Source: Pseudomonadota bacterium (GTDB lineage Bacteria > Myxococcota > Myxococcia > Myxococcales > Anaeromyxobacteraceae). Taken from it: a DNA stretch of 14,099 nucleotides. The DNA lies in contig JAEYZK010000001.1 in NCBI GenBank assembly GCA_023428085.1, positions 1 to 14,099 on the forward strand, read 5' to 3'. The notes under the pieces were generated by a model. That model worked only from the letters and a program-made list of their open reading frames with translations. It was not told the origin of the DNA and searched no databases. The translations under genes and the position numbers were made by a program. Positions 6,112 to 13,147 of this stretch are shown here, one piece after another; position 1 is the stretch's first letter; every line of letters starts with the position of its first letter.

Positions 6112-6449
6112 AGCGGACAAGCACCGCGACCGTCCTCGCGCCGACCCGCACCGCCGCCGCGGACGCGGGCGCCGTCGAGGCGCTCCGCCGCCGCCTCGCG
6201 GGTTCGACGGCCCGCGAGCACGTCGTGCTCGACTTCCTGGAGGACGATCTGCGCGAGACGCGCGCCGCCCTCGCGGCCGTGGCCACGTACCTCGACGACG
6301 TGGAGGGCGCGCTCGCGCGCGAGACGCCCACGGCGGATCGCCTGATGGCGCTCGCCCGCGCCGTCGATCCCGCCGCCCAGGTGGACGCCCTCCAGGAGGC
6401 GCTCGCCAGCGTGCGGCGACGGCTGTCGCAGGTCGCGGCGCGGATGTAG
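6108..6449 (+). CDS. Small helical protein, function unknown
   Basis: A 113-residue protein whose ATG (6108-6110) overlaps the TGA of the winged-helix gene (6109-6111). CACGGGAG lies just upstream, so start and coupling agree. Residues 22-111 are almost entirely amphipathic helix rich in Ala, Leu, Arg, Asp and Glu, with heptad-like spacing (VEALRRRL, VVLDFLEDDLRETRAALAAVATYLDDVEGAL, LQEALASVRRRLSQVAARM), suggesting a helical bundle or coiled coil. The first 20 residues are Thr/Ala-rich and likely flexible. There are no Cys residues, signal peptide or membrane segment. No family is recognised. Because it is translationally coupled to a DNA-binding-like protein, it is a candidate partner subunit; this is inference from layout only. 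It ends six bases from the convergent DUF3108 stop. Confidence 0.66.
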   Translation: MKRTSTATVLAPTRTAAADAGAVEALRRRLAGSTAREHVVLDFLEDDLRETRAALAAVATYLDDVEGALARETPTADRLMALARAVDPAAQVDALQEALASVRRRLSQVAARM

Positions 6450-6455
6450 CGGTCT

Positions 6456-7232
6456 TCACGGACCGTGACCACGCCCGCGCGTCGGGACGCCGCGCACCTC
6501 GGTCAGCGTGACCTTCACCGGCCCGAGGTCCACGTCGCCGACCGCCACCAGGAACCGCCGCGGCGGGGCCGCGCTGAGCCAGACGCGCATCTGGTGCGGC
6601 GCCTCGGCCCCGGCCACCGTCGCCTGGGCGTCGATCCGGAGGGTCTCCACCTTCCCGAGCACCGAGTCGATCTTCCCCCCGGGCGCGACCGCGCCGGTGA
6701 CGCGCCACACCCGCCCGCGCGCGAGCAGGTCGAAGCACAGCCGGTCGCCGGGCGCGAGCCGCGCCGCCTGGAGGTACGCGATCGCCGAGACCGCGTCGAG
6801 CGCCGTGCCCTGGCGCGGGACCTGGGCGGTGCTCTTCGCCCCGCCGATGTCGAAGGAGAGGTCGATGGTCGGGCCCGCCGGCGCGAGCTTCGCGTCGCTG
6901 ATCTTGCGGACCCCGTTCTCGTCCGCCTCCTCGCGGTAGCGTTCGGGGAGGAGCGTCCGCGCGTCCACCCACGAGAGCGCGATGGCCGTGAGCCGGAGGA
7001 GGCTCGCGACCGATGCCTCGGTCTGGGCGCGCGCGCGGAGCGGCACGATCTTCCCGCCCGAGAGCGCGCTCGGCCGCTCCGTCGAGAGCTGGAGCGAGCC
7101 GGCGCGGACGAGGCCGAACAGCTCCAGATCGTAGGTGGCGGTCTCGCCGACGGTCCAGGTCGGGCGCCCGGCCGGCGGGAGCCCGCAGGGCGCGGCGGCC
7201 ATCGCCGCGGCGAGGAGCGCGGCGCCGATCAC
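6456..7232 (-). CDS. Exported DUF3108 family protein (distal paralogue)
   Basis: A 258-residue protein with a probable Sec signal peptide (MIGAALLAAAMAAAPCG). The start is a GTG at 7232 with GGAG seven bases upstream. The mature part reads as a beta-rich DUF3108 domain: WTVGETATYDLELFGLVRAG at the start, ERYREEADENG in the middle, ALDAVSAIAYLQAARLAPGD, and a late strand MRVWLSAAPPRRFLVAVG. The family is periplasmic or envelope-associated with no established activity. It resembles the DUF3108 protein encoded at 9001-9759 along its whole length, so the two are paralogues. It follows the GH123-like gene by 34 bases in the same direction, probably as the last gene of that cluster. The stop lies in a small palindrome, TCACGG A CCGTGA (6456-6468), shared with the convergent gene end. 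Whether Cys16 could be a lipidation site is doubtful, since the preceding residues are AAP. Confidence 0.85.
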   Translation of the reverse strand: MIGAALLAAAMAAAPCGLPPAGRPTWTVGETATYDLELFGLVRAGSLQLSTERPSALSGGKIVPLRARAQTEASVASLLRLTAIALSWVDARTLLPERYREEADENGVRKISDAKLAPAGPTIDLSFDIGGAKSTAQVPRQGTALDAVSAIAYLQAARLAPGDRLCFDLLARGRVWRVTGAVAPGGKIDSVLGKVETLRIDAQATVAGAEAPHQMRVWLSAAPPRRFLVAVGDVDLGPVKVTLTEVRGVPTRGRGHGP

Positions 7233-7266
7233 GCGCCGGCTCCGGCGCGGGGGAGGCCTGCCGCGG

Positions 7267-8892
7267 TCACCGCGCGGCGACCCGGGCCGCGAGCGCGTCC
7301 CCGAGCCTGCGCCGCGCCGCGAGCCAGGTCGCGGGCTCGCGCGCGAAGCTCCGCGCCGCCGGGACGAGCGCGGCCTCCGTCCGATCGCACAGCGCGCCCA
7401 GCCCCGCCGCGCGCGCGAGCCGGAGCAGCTCGAGGTCCTCGAGCCCGTCGCGGATCACCTTGAGGCGGATGGACTCGACCGGGAACGGACGCGTCCCGCC
7501 CAGCGCCGCGGGCCGGCCGGGGTAGAGGAGCGTGCCGTCGCCGTTCCCCGCGAAGGCCCGCGGATCGGTCCAGGGATCGCGCGTCCACGCCTGGAGCATA
7601 TCGTAGTAGAGCTCGCCCGAGAGCCCACGCCGGGCCGCGAGCCAGGCGACCGCCCGCGCGGCCGCCGCCGGTCGGTCGATCTCGTACCCCGGCCAGCCGG
7701 TGAACGCGCGGATCATCTGGGCGCGGGCGCGGCCGCCGGCGGGCAGCTCGGCGCAGCCGTGCGAGAGGCAGGAGGCGTAGGAGACGGCGACCCCCGCGGG
7801 GGCGGGAGCGTCCGGGAGCAGCGTCAGGTTGGGCGCGAAGACGTCCACGACGCCCTCGAGCGCGGGGTGCGGCGCGAGGGTGGCGAACACGCGGAGGCCC
7901 GCCTGCCGGGCGAGGCGCGCGCGGCGCGCCAGCTCGGGGAACTGCGCGGGGGACGGCTCGTCGAGGGTGTAGAGCCAGAGCCGGTCGAGCCACCCGCGCG
8001 CGGCGAAGTGATCGCGCCAGGCCCGGAGCGTGGCGGCGAGATCCTCCTCGGGCCCGGCCCACACCGCGGCCGGGATCCGGACCTCCGCGAAGCCACCCTT
8101 CACGCCCGGTACGAGCGTGCCGTCGAGCACCGGCGCGAGCTCTGCGTCGAAGCGCGTCCAGTCGAGCGCGCACCGCGCCGCGGTGCACCGGCCGTCCGGC
8201 GGATCGGCGGAGAGCGTGAAGGGCGTGAGGCGGTGGCGCAGGGCCGCCGCGGCGAGCGCCCGCGCCACCGCGGGATCGTCGGGCACGCCGAGCGCCCGCG
8301 TGCCGAGGCGCGTCGAGAGGCCGAAGGCGGCCACGAACGTGGGGGTGCGGGGGAGCGCGAACGGCCAGACGTGGACGCGGAGCGGGATCCGCGCGAGGTC
8401 CGCGCCGCCGTCCCGCACGACCACCGTGCCCCGGTGCACGCCGGGCGCGGCGCCGGGCGGCACGCAGACCTCGACCCAGATCGCCTGGAGGCGTCCGGCG
8501 GGGACGGCGACCGGGAACGCGCGGCGGGCCTCGCCGAAGGCGGGATCGCGGACCGGGATGAGCGGGTCCGGCCATTCGCCGGCGGCGCCGTCGGGCCCCG
8601 AGGGGTGCGCGAGGTGGAGCGAGGCCACGCGGTACAGGCTGACCTCGAGCCCGTCCGCCCCCGCGGCGGCGGCGCCGAGCGCCGGCACCGGCCCCGAGGC
8701 GCGGACCGCGATCTGCGCGGCCTCGCACTCGCCGCGGGCGGCGCGGAGCGCGATCGCGCGGGAGCCGGGGATCGGGTCGTCGGGGCGGAGCTTCTCCAGC
8801 GAGGACGCCACGCCGAAGCGCACCCGCGGACCGGCCGGGGCCGACGAGGAGGCGAGGCCGAGGGCGACGAGCAACGCGAGGACGGGGCGCAC
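7267..8892 (-). CDS. Exported DUF4091/GH123-like glycoside hydrolase
   Basis: A 541-residue protein with a signal peptide (MRPVLALLVALGLASSSAPA) starting at a GTG at 8892; the ribosome binding site is weak. Residues 25-178 form a beta-sandwich-like N-terminal domain. Residues about 185-430 look like a TIM barrel with LWLYTLDEPSP, whose Asp311-Glu312 pair corresponds to the catalytic DE pair of GH123 beta-N-acetylgalactosaminidases. The C-terminal hallmark of DUF4091 is clear: GDGTLLYPG (451-459) and SIRLKVIRDGLEDLELL (474-490). From family knowledge, such enzymes use substrate-assisted catalysis on N-acetylhexosamines, but this branch is divergent and its substrate is unknown. Two DUF3108 genes flank it, suggesting a shared envelope or polysaccharide task. 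Cys-rich patches (Cys236, Cys241, Cys375, Cys380) could form disulfides. Catalytic competence is inferred from the DE pair only. Confidence 0.85.
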   Translation of the reverse strand: MRPVLALLVALGLASSSAPAGPRVRFGVASSLEKLRPDDPIPGSRAIALRAARGECEAAQIAVRASGPVPALGAAAAGADGLEVSLYRVASLHLAHPSGPDGAAGEWPDPLIPVRDPAFGEARRAFPVAVPAGRLQAIWVEVCVPPGAAPGVHRGTVVVRDGGADLARIPLRVHVWPFALPRTPTFVAAFGLSTRLGTRALGVPDDPAVARALAAAALRHRLTPFTLSADPPDGRCTAARCALDWTRFDAELAPVLDGTLVPGVKGGFAEVRIPAAVWAGPEEDLAATLRAWRDHFAARGWLDRLWLYTLDEPSPAQFPELARRARLARQAGLRVFATLAPHPALEGVVDVFAPNLTLLPDAPAPAGVAVSYASCLSHGCAELPAGGRARAQMIRAFTGWPGYEIDRPAAAARAVAWLAARRGLSGELYYDMLQAWTRDPWTDPRAFAGNGDGTLLYPGRPAALGGTRPFPVESIRLKVIRDGLEDLELLRLARAAGLGALCDRTEAALVPAARSFAREPATWLAARRRLGDALAARVAAR

Positions 8893-9000
8893 CCGGAGAC
8901 GATGGGGTCCCCGCGCCCCGCGGGACAGCCGCAGGGTGGGGGGCGGCGCGCGGGGCGGGCCCCCCTCGCGTGGGACGCGCCGGGAGGACGCCCCCGCAGC

Positions 9001-9759
9001 TCACCGCTCGGCGACCGCGTTCCCCGGGCGGTAGCTCTTCAGCTCGGCGACGATGCTCCCCACGGCGAACTCGGCGGACGCCTTCACGAGACGGCGATCG
9101 TGCGTGTCGGCGAACCAGAGGAAGGTGTCGCGCTTGGTCGAGAACTTGCCCTTGAAGGCGGTGCGGACGCGCACCTTGAAGCTCGGGAAGGTCCCGGCGG
9201 GCGTCTCCACCTCCTCGCGATCGACCACCTCGGCGGTGAGCGTGAACTGGCTCGTCCCCGAGATGATCGGCACCTCCAGGCGGGCGCCCACCGCGAGCTC
9301 CTGCATCCGCAGCCAGAGGAACGCGCCGGTGAGATCGAGCGCGCCGTGCGGGACCTCGATGATCCTGGTCTTCGGCTTCTTGCCCCTCCGGGCCTCGACC
9401 ACCGTCACCTTCGTGGGCTCCCCCGGGATGCGGCTGAACCGCGCCGAGTCGGTGTGGTAGTCGCCCACCTCGTACGCCTTCAGATCGGAGCCGCGCGACA
9501 GCCGCAGCCCCGCGTCCCAGTAGGAGACGAGGTGCTCCCGGACGTCGAGCAGGCTCGCGGCGCCCGACGTGCGCGCCTGGAACACCACGGGCCAGATGTC
9601 GCCCTCGGGCTGTCCCACCCGCATCCGCGCCTCGCCGGTCGGGACGCCGAGGTACGAGACGCCGAGCACGATCTCCTCACCGGGGGCGATGCCCTGCGCG
9701 CGCGGCGCCGTGGCCAGGGCGAGTGCGAGGGAGGCGAACGCGAGCCGGGTGCGGTTCAT
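9001..9759 (-). CDS. Exported DUF3108 family protein (proximal paralogue)
   Basis: A 252-residue protein. The ATG at 9759 is chosen because a clear signal peptide follows (MNRTRLAFASLALALATA, cleavage near PRAQ) and GGAG lies nine bases upstream. The open frame extends 50 codons further but gives no sensible leader. The mature part carries the DUF3108 pattern: EIVLGVSYLGVPTGEARMRV, then EHLVSYWDAGLRLSRGSDLK, GALDLTGAFLWLRMQELAVG, and a final strand pair DTFLWFADTHDRRLVKASAEFAVG. The function of the family is not known; it is exported to the periplasm or outer membrane. This is probably the first gene of the leftward DUF3108-GH123-DUF3108 cluster. A gap of 108 GC-rich bases separates it from the GH123-like gene, so an internal promoter there is possible though none is evident. 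Confidence 0.87.
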   Translation of the reverse strand: MNRTRLAFASLALALATAPRAQGIAPGEEIVLGVSYLGVPTGEARMRVGQPEGDIWPVVFQARTSGAASLLDVREHLVSYWDAGLRLSRGSDLKAYEVGDYHTDSARFSRIPGEPTKVTVVEARRGKKPKTRIIEVPHGALDLTGAFLWLRMQELAVGARLEVPIISGTSQFTLTAEVVDREEVETPAGTFPSFKVRVRTAFKGKFSTKRDTFLWFADTHDRRLVKASAEFAVGSIVAELKSYRPGNAVAER

Positions 9760-9772
9760 GTCGGAGATCTCC

Positions 9773-9789
9773 GCGGGGGACGCCCCCGC
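9773..9789. promoter_or_regulatory. GC hairpin beside the DUF3108 ribosome binding site
   Basis: GCGGGGG (9773-9779) pairs with CCCCCGC (9783-9789) around a three-base loop. On the minus strand it directly precedes the GGAG ribosome binding site of the 9001-9759 gene, so it would form in that leader RNA. A related sequence, GGACGCCCCCGC, recurs at 8986-8997 at the other end of the gene. The regulatory role is inferred from position. Confidence 0.3.
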
Positions 9790-9853
9790 CGGATTGGTGA
9801 GCAAGGGCGATGCCACGCCCGTCCAGCGGCCATTGTTCGGGATTCTGTCCTCC

Positions 9854-9947
9854 GGGCGCAACGCCCCCGCCCGCGGGACGGCGTCACTGTGCGGCCGGGC
9901 AACGATCACGCGGGGGCTGCGCCCCCGCCCCAGGAGCGGAGCTCCTG
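9854..9947. repeat. Cluster of short perfect hairpins in the intergenic region
   Basis: Three stems follow one another: GGGCG/CGCCC (9854-9866, loop CAA); GCGGGGGC/GCCCCCGC (9910-9928, loop TGC); and CAGGAGC/GCTCCTG (9931-9947, loop GGA). The second nearly repeats the hairpin at 9773-9789. The cluster lies between the leftward DUF3108 gene and the rightward zinc-ribbon gene; no gene was seen in 9760-10013. The tandem stems resemble REP-type extragenic palindromes. No U-run follows any of them, so intrinsic termination is not indicated. Confidence 0.5.
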
Positions 9948-9975
9948 CGCCCCCACCCCGTCGCAGCCGACCCGT

Positions 9976-10003
9976 TTGCGAATCGCACCCGGTGGTCTAC
10001 GCT
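9976..10003 (+). promoter_or_regulatory. Candidate promoter of the zinc-ribbon gene
   Basis: TTGCGA (9976-9981) and TACGCT (9998-10003) are separated by 16 bases, the same -10 hexamer and spacing as at 5157-5184. The expected start of transcription is near 10010, only a few bases before the ATG at 10014. That would make the mRNA leaderless or nearly so, consistent with the absence of a ribosome binding site in front of this ATG. Confidence 0.4.
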
Positions 10004-10013
10004 CGACGCTGCC

Positions 10014-10232
10014 ATGCCCTACGATCCCGTGTACGACGACGAGGACAAGCGGAGCCCGCAGGAGGCCGGGACGGCGCGCCGGTTCCAGGACTTCGACTGC
10101 CCGGACTGCTCGGCCAACAACCCGTACGACGACGGGTTCGGGAACGGGGACGAGGTCCGCTGCTACTACTGCGGCCAGGAGTTCCGCGCCGAGGTGAACG
10201 ACTCCGGCAGGTTGAAGCTGAAGGTGCTGTAG
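10014..10232 (+). CDS. Small zinc-ribbon protein
   Basis: A 72-residue acidic protein with two Cys-x2-Cys knuckles, Cys29/Cys32 (DCPDCSANNP) and Cys50/Cys53 (RCYYCGQEF), 17 residues apart. This is the usual arrangement of a four-cysteine zinc ribbon. The N-terminus (MPYDPVYDDEDKRSP) is highly charged and the C-terminus ends in a short basic strand. No catalytic or membrane features are present. Such ribbons often mediate protein or nucleic-acid binding; the specific role is not recognisable. The frame is open upstream, but the composition before the ATG is not protein-like and the predicted promoter overlaps it, so the ATG at 10014 is preferred. It converges on yggS, with a 12-base perfect palindrome (CGCGCCGGCGCG, 10236-10247) between the two stops. 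Confidence 0.78.
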   Translation: MPYDPVYDDEDKRSPQEAGTARRFQDFDCPDCSANNPYDDGFGNGDEVRCYYCGQEFRAEVNDSGRLKLKVL

Positions 10233-10248
10233 CTTCGCGCCGGCGCGC

Positions 10249-10875
10249 TCACCGCCGCGCGCCGAAGATCGCGGTCCCGATCCGGACGAGCGTGGACCCT
10301 TCCTCCACCGCCGCCTGCCAGTCGCCGCTCATGCCCATCGAGAGCGCGGCGAGCCCGAGCTCGTCGCGCAGGCGCCGCAGGAGCCGGAAGTGCGGACGTG
10401 GATCGCCCTCCGCGGGCGGGATGCACATGAGGCCGACGAGCTCGAGCGCGGGGAGCGCGCGCACGGCCGCGGCGAGCGCCGGGACCTCCGCCGGCGCGCA
10501 GCCCTCCTTCGAGGCCTCGCCGCCGACGTTCACCTCGAGGAAGACCCGCACCTGCGCGGCGCGCGCCGCGCACCGCTTCGAGAGCTCGCGCGCCAGCTCC
10601 GGCCGATCGACGGTGTGCACCGCGTGCACGCGGCCGGCGAGGTACTTCACCTTGTTGGTCTGGAGCCCGCCGATGAAGTGCCACCGCAGGTCGGGGAGGT
10701 CGGCCAGGGCGTCGGCCTTGGCGCGCCACTCCTGCGCGTAGTTCTCGCCGAAGTCGCGCTGCCCGGCGGCGTAGGCCTCGCGGATCGCCTCGGGCGGCTG
10801 GGTCTTCGAGACCGCGACGAGGGTGACGCCGGCGGGGATGGCGGCGCGGAGGGCGGCGAGCCGGCCGGCGATCAC
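10249..10875 (-). CDS. yggS: YggS/PLPBP family pyridoxal-phosphate homeostasis protein
   Basis: A 208-residue cytoplasmic protein with the alanine-racemase-like barrel fold but no known catalytic activity; the family binds PLP and balances vitamin B6 and amino/keto acid pools. Seen: VAVSKTQP with PLP lysine Lys24, FGENYAQE (42-49), HFIGGLQTNK (66-75), EVNVGGEASKEG (114-125), GLMCIPP (148-154) and the phosphate-binding SMGMSGD (179-185). Start: the GTG at 10875 overlaps the maf stop as GTGA, giving a slightly short N-terminus compared with about 230 residues in E. coli. It is the last gene of the ppiD-maf-yggS unit. All signature motifs are intact, so identification is firm. Confidence 0.95.
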   Translation of the reverse strand: MIAGRLAALRAAIPAGVTLVAVSKTQPPEAIREAYAAGQRDFGENYAQEWRAKADALADLPDLRWHFIGGLQTNKVKYLAGRVHAVHTVDRPELARELSKRCAARAAQVRVFLEVNVGGEASKEGCAPAEVPALAAAVRALPALELVGLMCIPPAEGDPRPHFRLLRRLRDELGLAALSMGMSGDWQAAVEEGSTLVRIGTAIFGARR

Positions 10876-11468
10876 GGCGCGCTCCAGGGCAGGGGGAAGC
10901 CCGCCTCGGCGAGCAGCGCCAGCGCCTCCGCGAGCGGCAGGCCGACGACGCCCGACACGCTCCCGGCCACGCCGTCCACGAGCGCGCCGCCGGCGCCCTG
11001 GAGCGCGTACGCGCCGGCCTTGTCCAGCGGCTCGCCCGTGGCGACGTACCAGGCGATCTCGCGGTCGGAGAGCGCCCGGAACCGCACCTCGGTCGCGACC
11101 AGCGCCTCGCGCTCCCGCGCCCCCGCCGCGTCCCCCGCGCCCATGGTACGGACGCAGACGGCGGTGAGCACCTCGTGGCGGGTGCCGGAGAGTGCCCGGA
11201 GCATGCGGGCGGCGTCGGCCCCGTCGCGCGGCTTGCCGAGGATCTCGTCGCCGAGCACCACCGCCGTGTCGGCGGCGAGCACCACGGCCCCCGGCACGGC
11301 GCGGGCCTTCTCGCGCGCCACCCGGGCGACGTACGCCCGCGGCGGCTCGCCCGGGACCACGCTCTCGTCGGTCGCGGCGGGGCGGATCTCGAGCGCGATC
11401 CCCAGGCCGGCCAGGAGCTCCCGGCGCCGCGGGCTCTGGGAGGCGAGGATCAGCCGGGGCCGATCCAT
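10872..11468 (-). CDS. maf: Maf-family nucleoside triphosphate pyrophosphatase
   Basis: A 198-residue cytoplasmic enzyme that hydrolyses non-canonical or excess nucleoside triphosphates to the monophosphate and pyrophosphate. Motifs: LILASQSPRRRELL (7-20), Glu35, Lys54, AADTAVVLGDEILGKP (65-80) with Asp67, and AGAYALQGAGG followed by GSVSGVVGLPL. The ADT and VVGLPL forms point to the dTTP/UTP-preferring YhdE type rather than the m7GTP-specific YceF type, which has DQ at that place. The ATG at 11468 is preferred because the family normally starts a few residues before LILAS. A GTG at 11483 would overlap the ppiD stop as GTGA and add five residues. The stop overlaps the yggS start, so the operon is translationally linked. 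Confidence 0.94.
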   Translation of the reverse strand: MDRPRLILASQSPRRRELLAGLGIALEIRPAATDESVVPGEPPRAYVARVAREKARAVPGAVVLAADTAVVLGDEILGKPRDGADAARMLRALSGTRHEVLTAVCVRTMGAGDAAGAREREALVATEVRFRALSDREIAWYVATGEPLDKAGAYALQGAGGALVDGVAGSVSGVVGLPLAEALALLAEAGFPLPWSAP

Positions 11469-11479
11469 CGACCCACCCG

Positions 11480-13087
11480 TCACTGCTGCGCCGGTTCGCT
11501 CGTCACCGTCGTGAGCCGGCGCACGAGCTGCTCGTTCTTCTCGATGTCGGTGTTCTTCTCGAGCTGGCTCCGCCACGCGTACGCGAGCTGGCGCTCCGTC
11601 TCGCCCGCGAGGGCGATCTCCACCGCGCGCCGCTGGACGGGGAAGAGCTTCTCGTCGGGGCGCACGCGGTTCTTCACGACCGCGACGACCGGGCCGGTCT
11701 GCGTCTCGTAGACGCGCGGGAGCACGGTCTTCGCGTCGGCGGCGACCGCGTCCTTCATCAGCGCGGCGGACCCGGGGAGCCCGTAGACCTCGGGCGCCGA
11801 GGCCGGGAACGCGTTGGTCTCGACCGCCGCGACCGGCCTGCCGTTGAGCGTCAGCGACGCCTTCACCTCCGGCATCGCCGGGCGGCCCTCGGCCGCCTCG
11901 ACGGCCGGCTTCGGCTGCGGGTAGAGCTCCGTGAGCGCCTTGCCGGACCTCGCGGCCGCGAGCGCGGCCTCGGCCCGGCCCTGCACCAGGGCCGCGGCGC
12001 GATCGCCGGCGAGGAGCTCGCGGGCGATGTCGTTGCGGACGTCGGCGAGCGGGATCGTCTTCGCGGGGATGACCTCCTCGACCTTGATGACGTGCCACCC
12101 GCTCGGCGTCTGGACCGGCTCCGAGACCTTGCCGGCCTCGAGGTCCAGCGCGGCCTTCGCGAACGCCGCGTCCACCTGCCCGGCGGAGATCACGCCGAGG
12201 TCGCCGCCGTTGCCCTTCGTGCTCTCGTCGTCGGAGACCTCCGCCGCCACCTTGGCGAAGTCCTCGCCCTTCTGGAGCCGCGCGATGGCCGCCTCGATCT
12301 CCTTCTTGGCGGCGTCGCCGTCGGCGCCCTCGATGCGGGCGAGGATGTGGCGCGCCCGCACCTTCTTCGGCTGGTCGTAGCGCGCGGCGTTCTCCTCGTA
12401 GAACTTCTGGATCCGCGCGGCCTCCTTGGCGGCGAACGCCTGGATCTCGGCGTCGCCGAGCTTCACCTCGGCCCGCGCGTCGGCGAGCGGGAACGCCACG
12501 TACACGAGATCGACCTGGTCGGTCCGCTCCTTCCAGGCCTCCTTCACCTCGGACGCGGGCACGTGGACGCTGGCGCTGAACAGGCCCTGGAGGCGCTGCA
12601 CCGCCATGCCGTCCTCCGTGATGTCGAGGTAGGTGTCCACCGAGCCGAAGCGGCGCGTGACGTACTGGCGGAAGAAGTCGCGCGAGAACCGGCCCTCCTG
12701 CTGGAACTCGGGCCGCTTGCGCTGCTCCTCGAAGAGCTCCTCGTCCGGGATCCGGACGCCGCGCCGCTCCGCCTCGCGCGCGAGCACGGCCTGCGACACG
12801 AGCTGGTCCATGATCTGCTGCCCGAGGATCGGGAGCGCCTCGGCGAAGCGCTCGCCGTACTGGTAGCGGGCGACCTCCGCCTCGTTGTCGAGGGCCATCT
12901 CGAACAGCACGGACGGGACCGCCTTGCCGTCCACGTACGCCGCGGTGGTCATGGGCGCCCCGCCGCACCCTGCTCCGCCCATCTCGAACTTGCCCGGGCC
13001 GAAGTAGATGACGAACGAGGCGATGATGGCCCCGAGGAAGATCCAGGAGAGGATGCCGCCCTTCCGGGCGCGCAGGACGTCGAGCAT
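11480..13087 (-). CDS. ppiD: Membrane-anchored PpiD/SurA-type peptidyl-prolyl isomerase
   Basis: A 535-residue periplasmic folding factor anchored by one N-terminal membrane helix (residues about 12-29, ILSWIFLGAIIASFVIYFG) after a short cytoplasmic tail, MLDVLRARKG, which is typical of PpiD. A SurA/PpiD N-terminal chaperone region covers about 45-240. It is followed by a parvulin domain, 241-340: KKVRARHILARI, then KGEDFAKVAAEVSDDES, GGDLGVISAGQ and SGWHVIKVEEV. The rest is a second helical chaperone-like part. From family knowledge it assists newly exported envelope proteins at the Sec translocon. The length (E. coli PpiD has 623) and the layout support PpiD over soluble SurA. The ATG at 13087 has GGAG ten bases upstream. 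It is first in the operon with maf and yggS and divergent from mreC. Confidence 0.88.
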   Translation of the reverse strand: MLDVLRARKGGILSWIFLGAIIASFVIYFGPGKFEMGGAGCGGAPMTTAAYVDGKAVPSVLFEMALDNEAEVARYQYGERFAEALPILGQQIMDQLVSQAVLAREAERRGVRIPDEELFEEQRKRPEFQQEGRFSRDFFRQYVTRRFGSVDTYLDITEDGMAVQRLQGLFSASVHVPASEVKEAWKERTDQVDLVYVAFPLADARAEVKLGDAEIQAFAAKEAARIQKFYEENAARYDQPKKVRARHILARIEGADGDAAKKEIEAAIARLQKGEDFAKVAAEVSDDESTKGNGGDLGVISAGQVDAAFAKAALDLEAGKVSEPVQTPSGWHVIKVEEVIPAKTIPLADVRNDIARELLAGDRAAALVQGRAEAALAAARSGKALTELYPQPKPAVEAAEGRPAMPEVKASLTLNGRPVAAVETNAFPASAPEVYGLPGSAALMKDAVAADAKTVLPRVYETQTGPVVAVVKNRVRPDEKLFPVQRRAVEIALAGETERQLAYAWRSQLEKNTDIEKNEQLVRRLTTVTSEPAQQ

Positions 13088-13147
13088 GGAACCGGTGCTC
13101 CGGGTTGTTGTAGGGGGCGCCCTCCGGCAGGAGCTGGCGCCGCGAGG

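Noticed and set aside
5092..6972. Long leftward open frame across the winged-helix and small helical genes
   Set aside because: The composition is Arg/Gly/Ala low complexity with no motif, and it runs antisense to a coupled gene pair that has a promoter and ribosome binding sites.
8907..8926. Hairpin-like GTCCCCGCG and CGCGGGAC upstream of the GH123-like gene
   Set aside because: The arms need a bulge and overlap in the loop, the flanks are simple G/C runs, and no link to a ribosome binding site or promoter is visible.
9760..9909. Fifty-codon N-terminal extension of the proximal DUF3108 protein
   Set aside because: It would bury the signal peptide inside the protein and crosses a strong hairpin. 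The ATG at 9759 has a ribosome binding site and gives a normal exported protein.
7135..10197. Very long rightward open frame opposite the DUF3108/GH123 cluster
   Set aside because: It lies antisense to three genes with clear family motifs and signal peptides, its product is a low-complexity Arg/Gly/Glu/Pro string, and long antisense frames are expected at this GC content.
10236..10247. Perfect 12-base palindrome between the zinc-ribbon and yggS stops as a bidirectional terminator
   Set aside because: It is a pure G/C palindrome without a loop or U-run. It could pair only as a cruciform and is too short to call a terminator.
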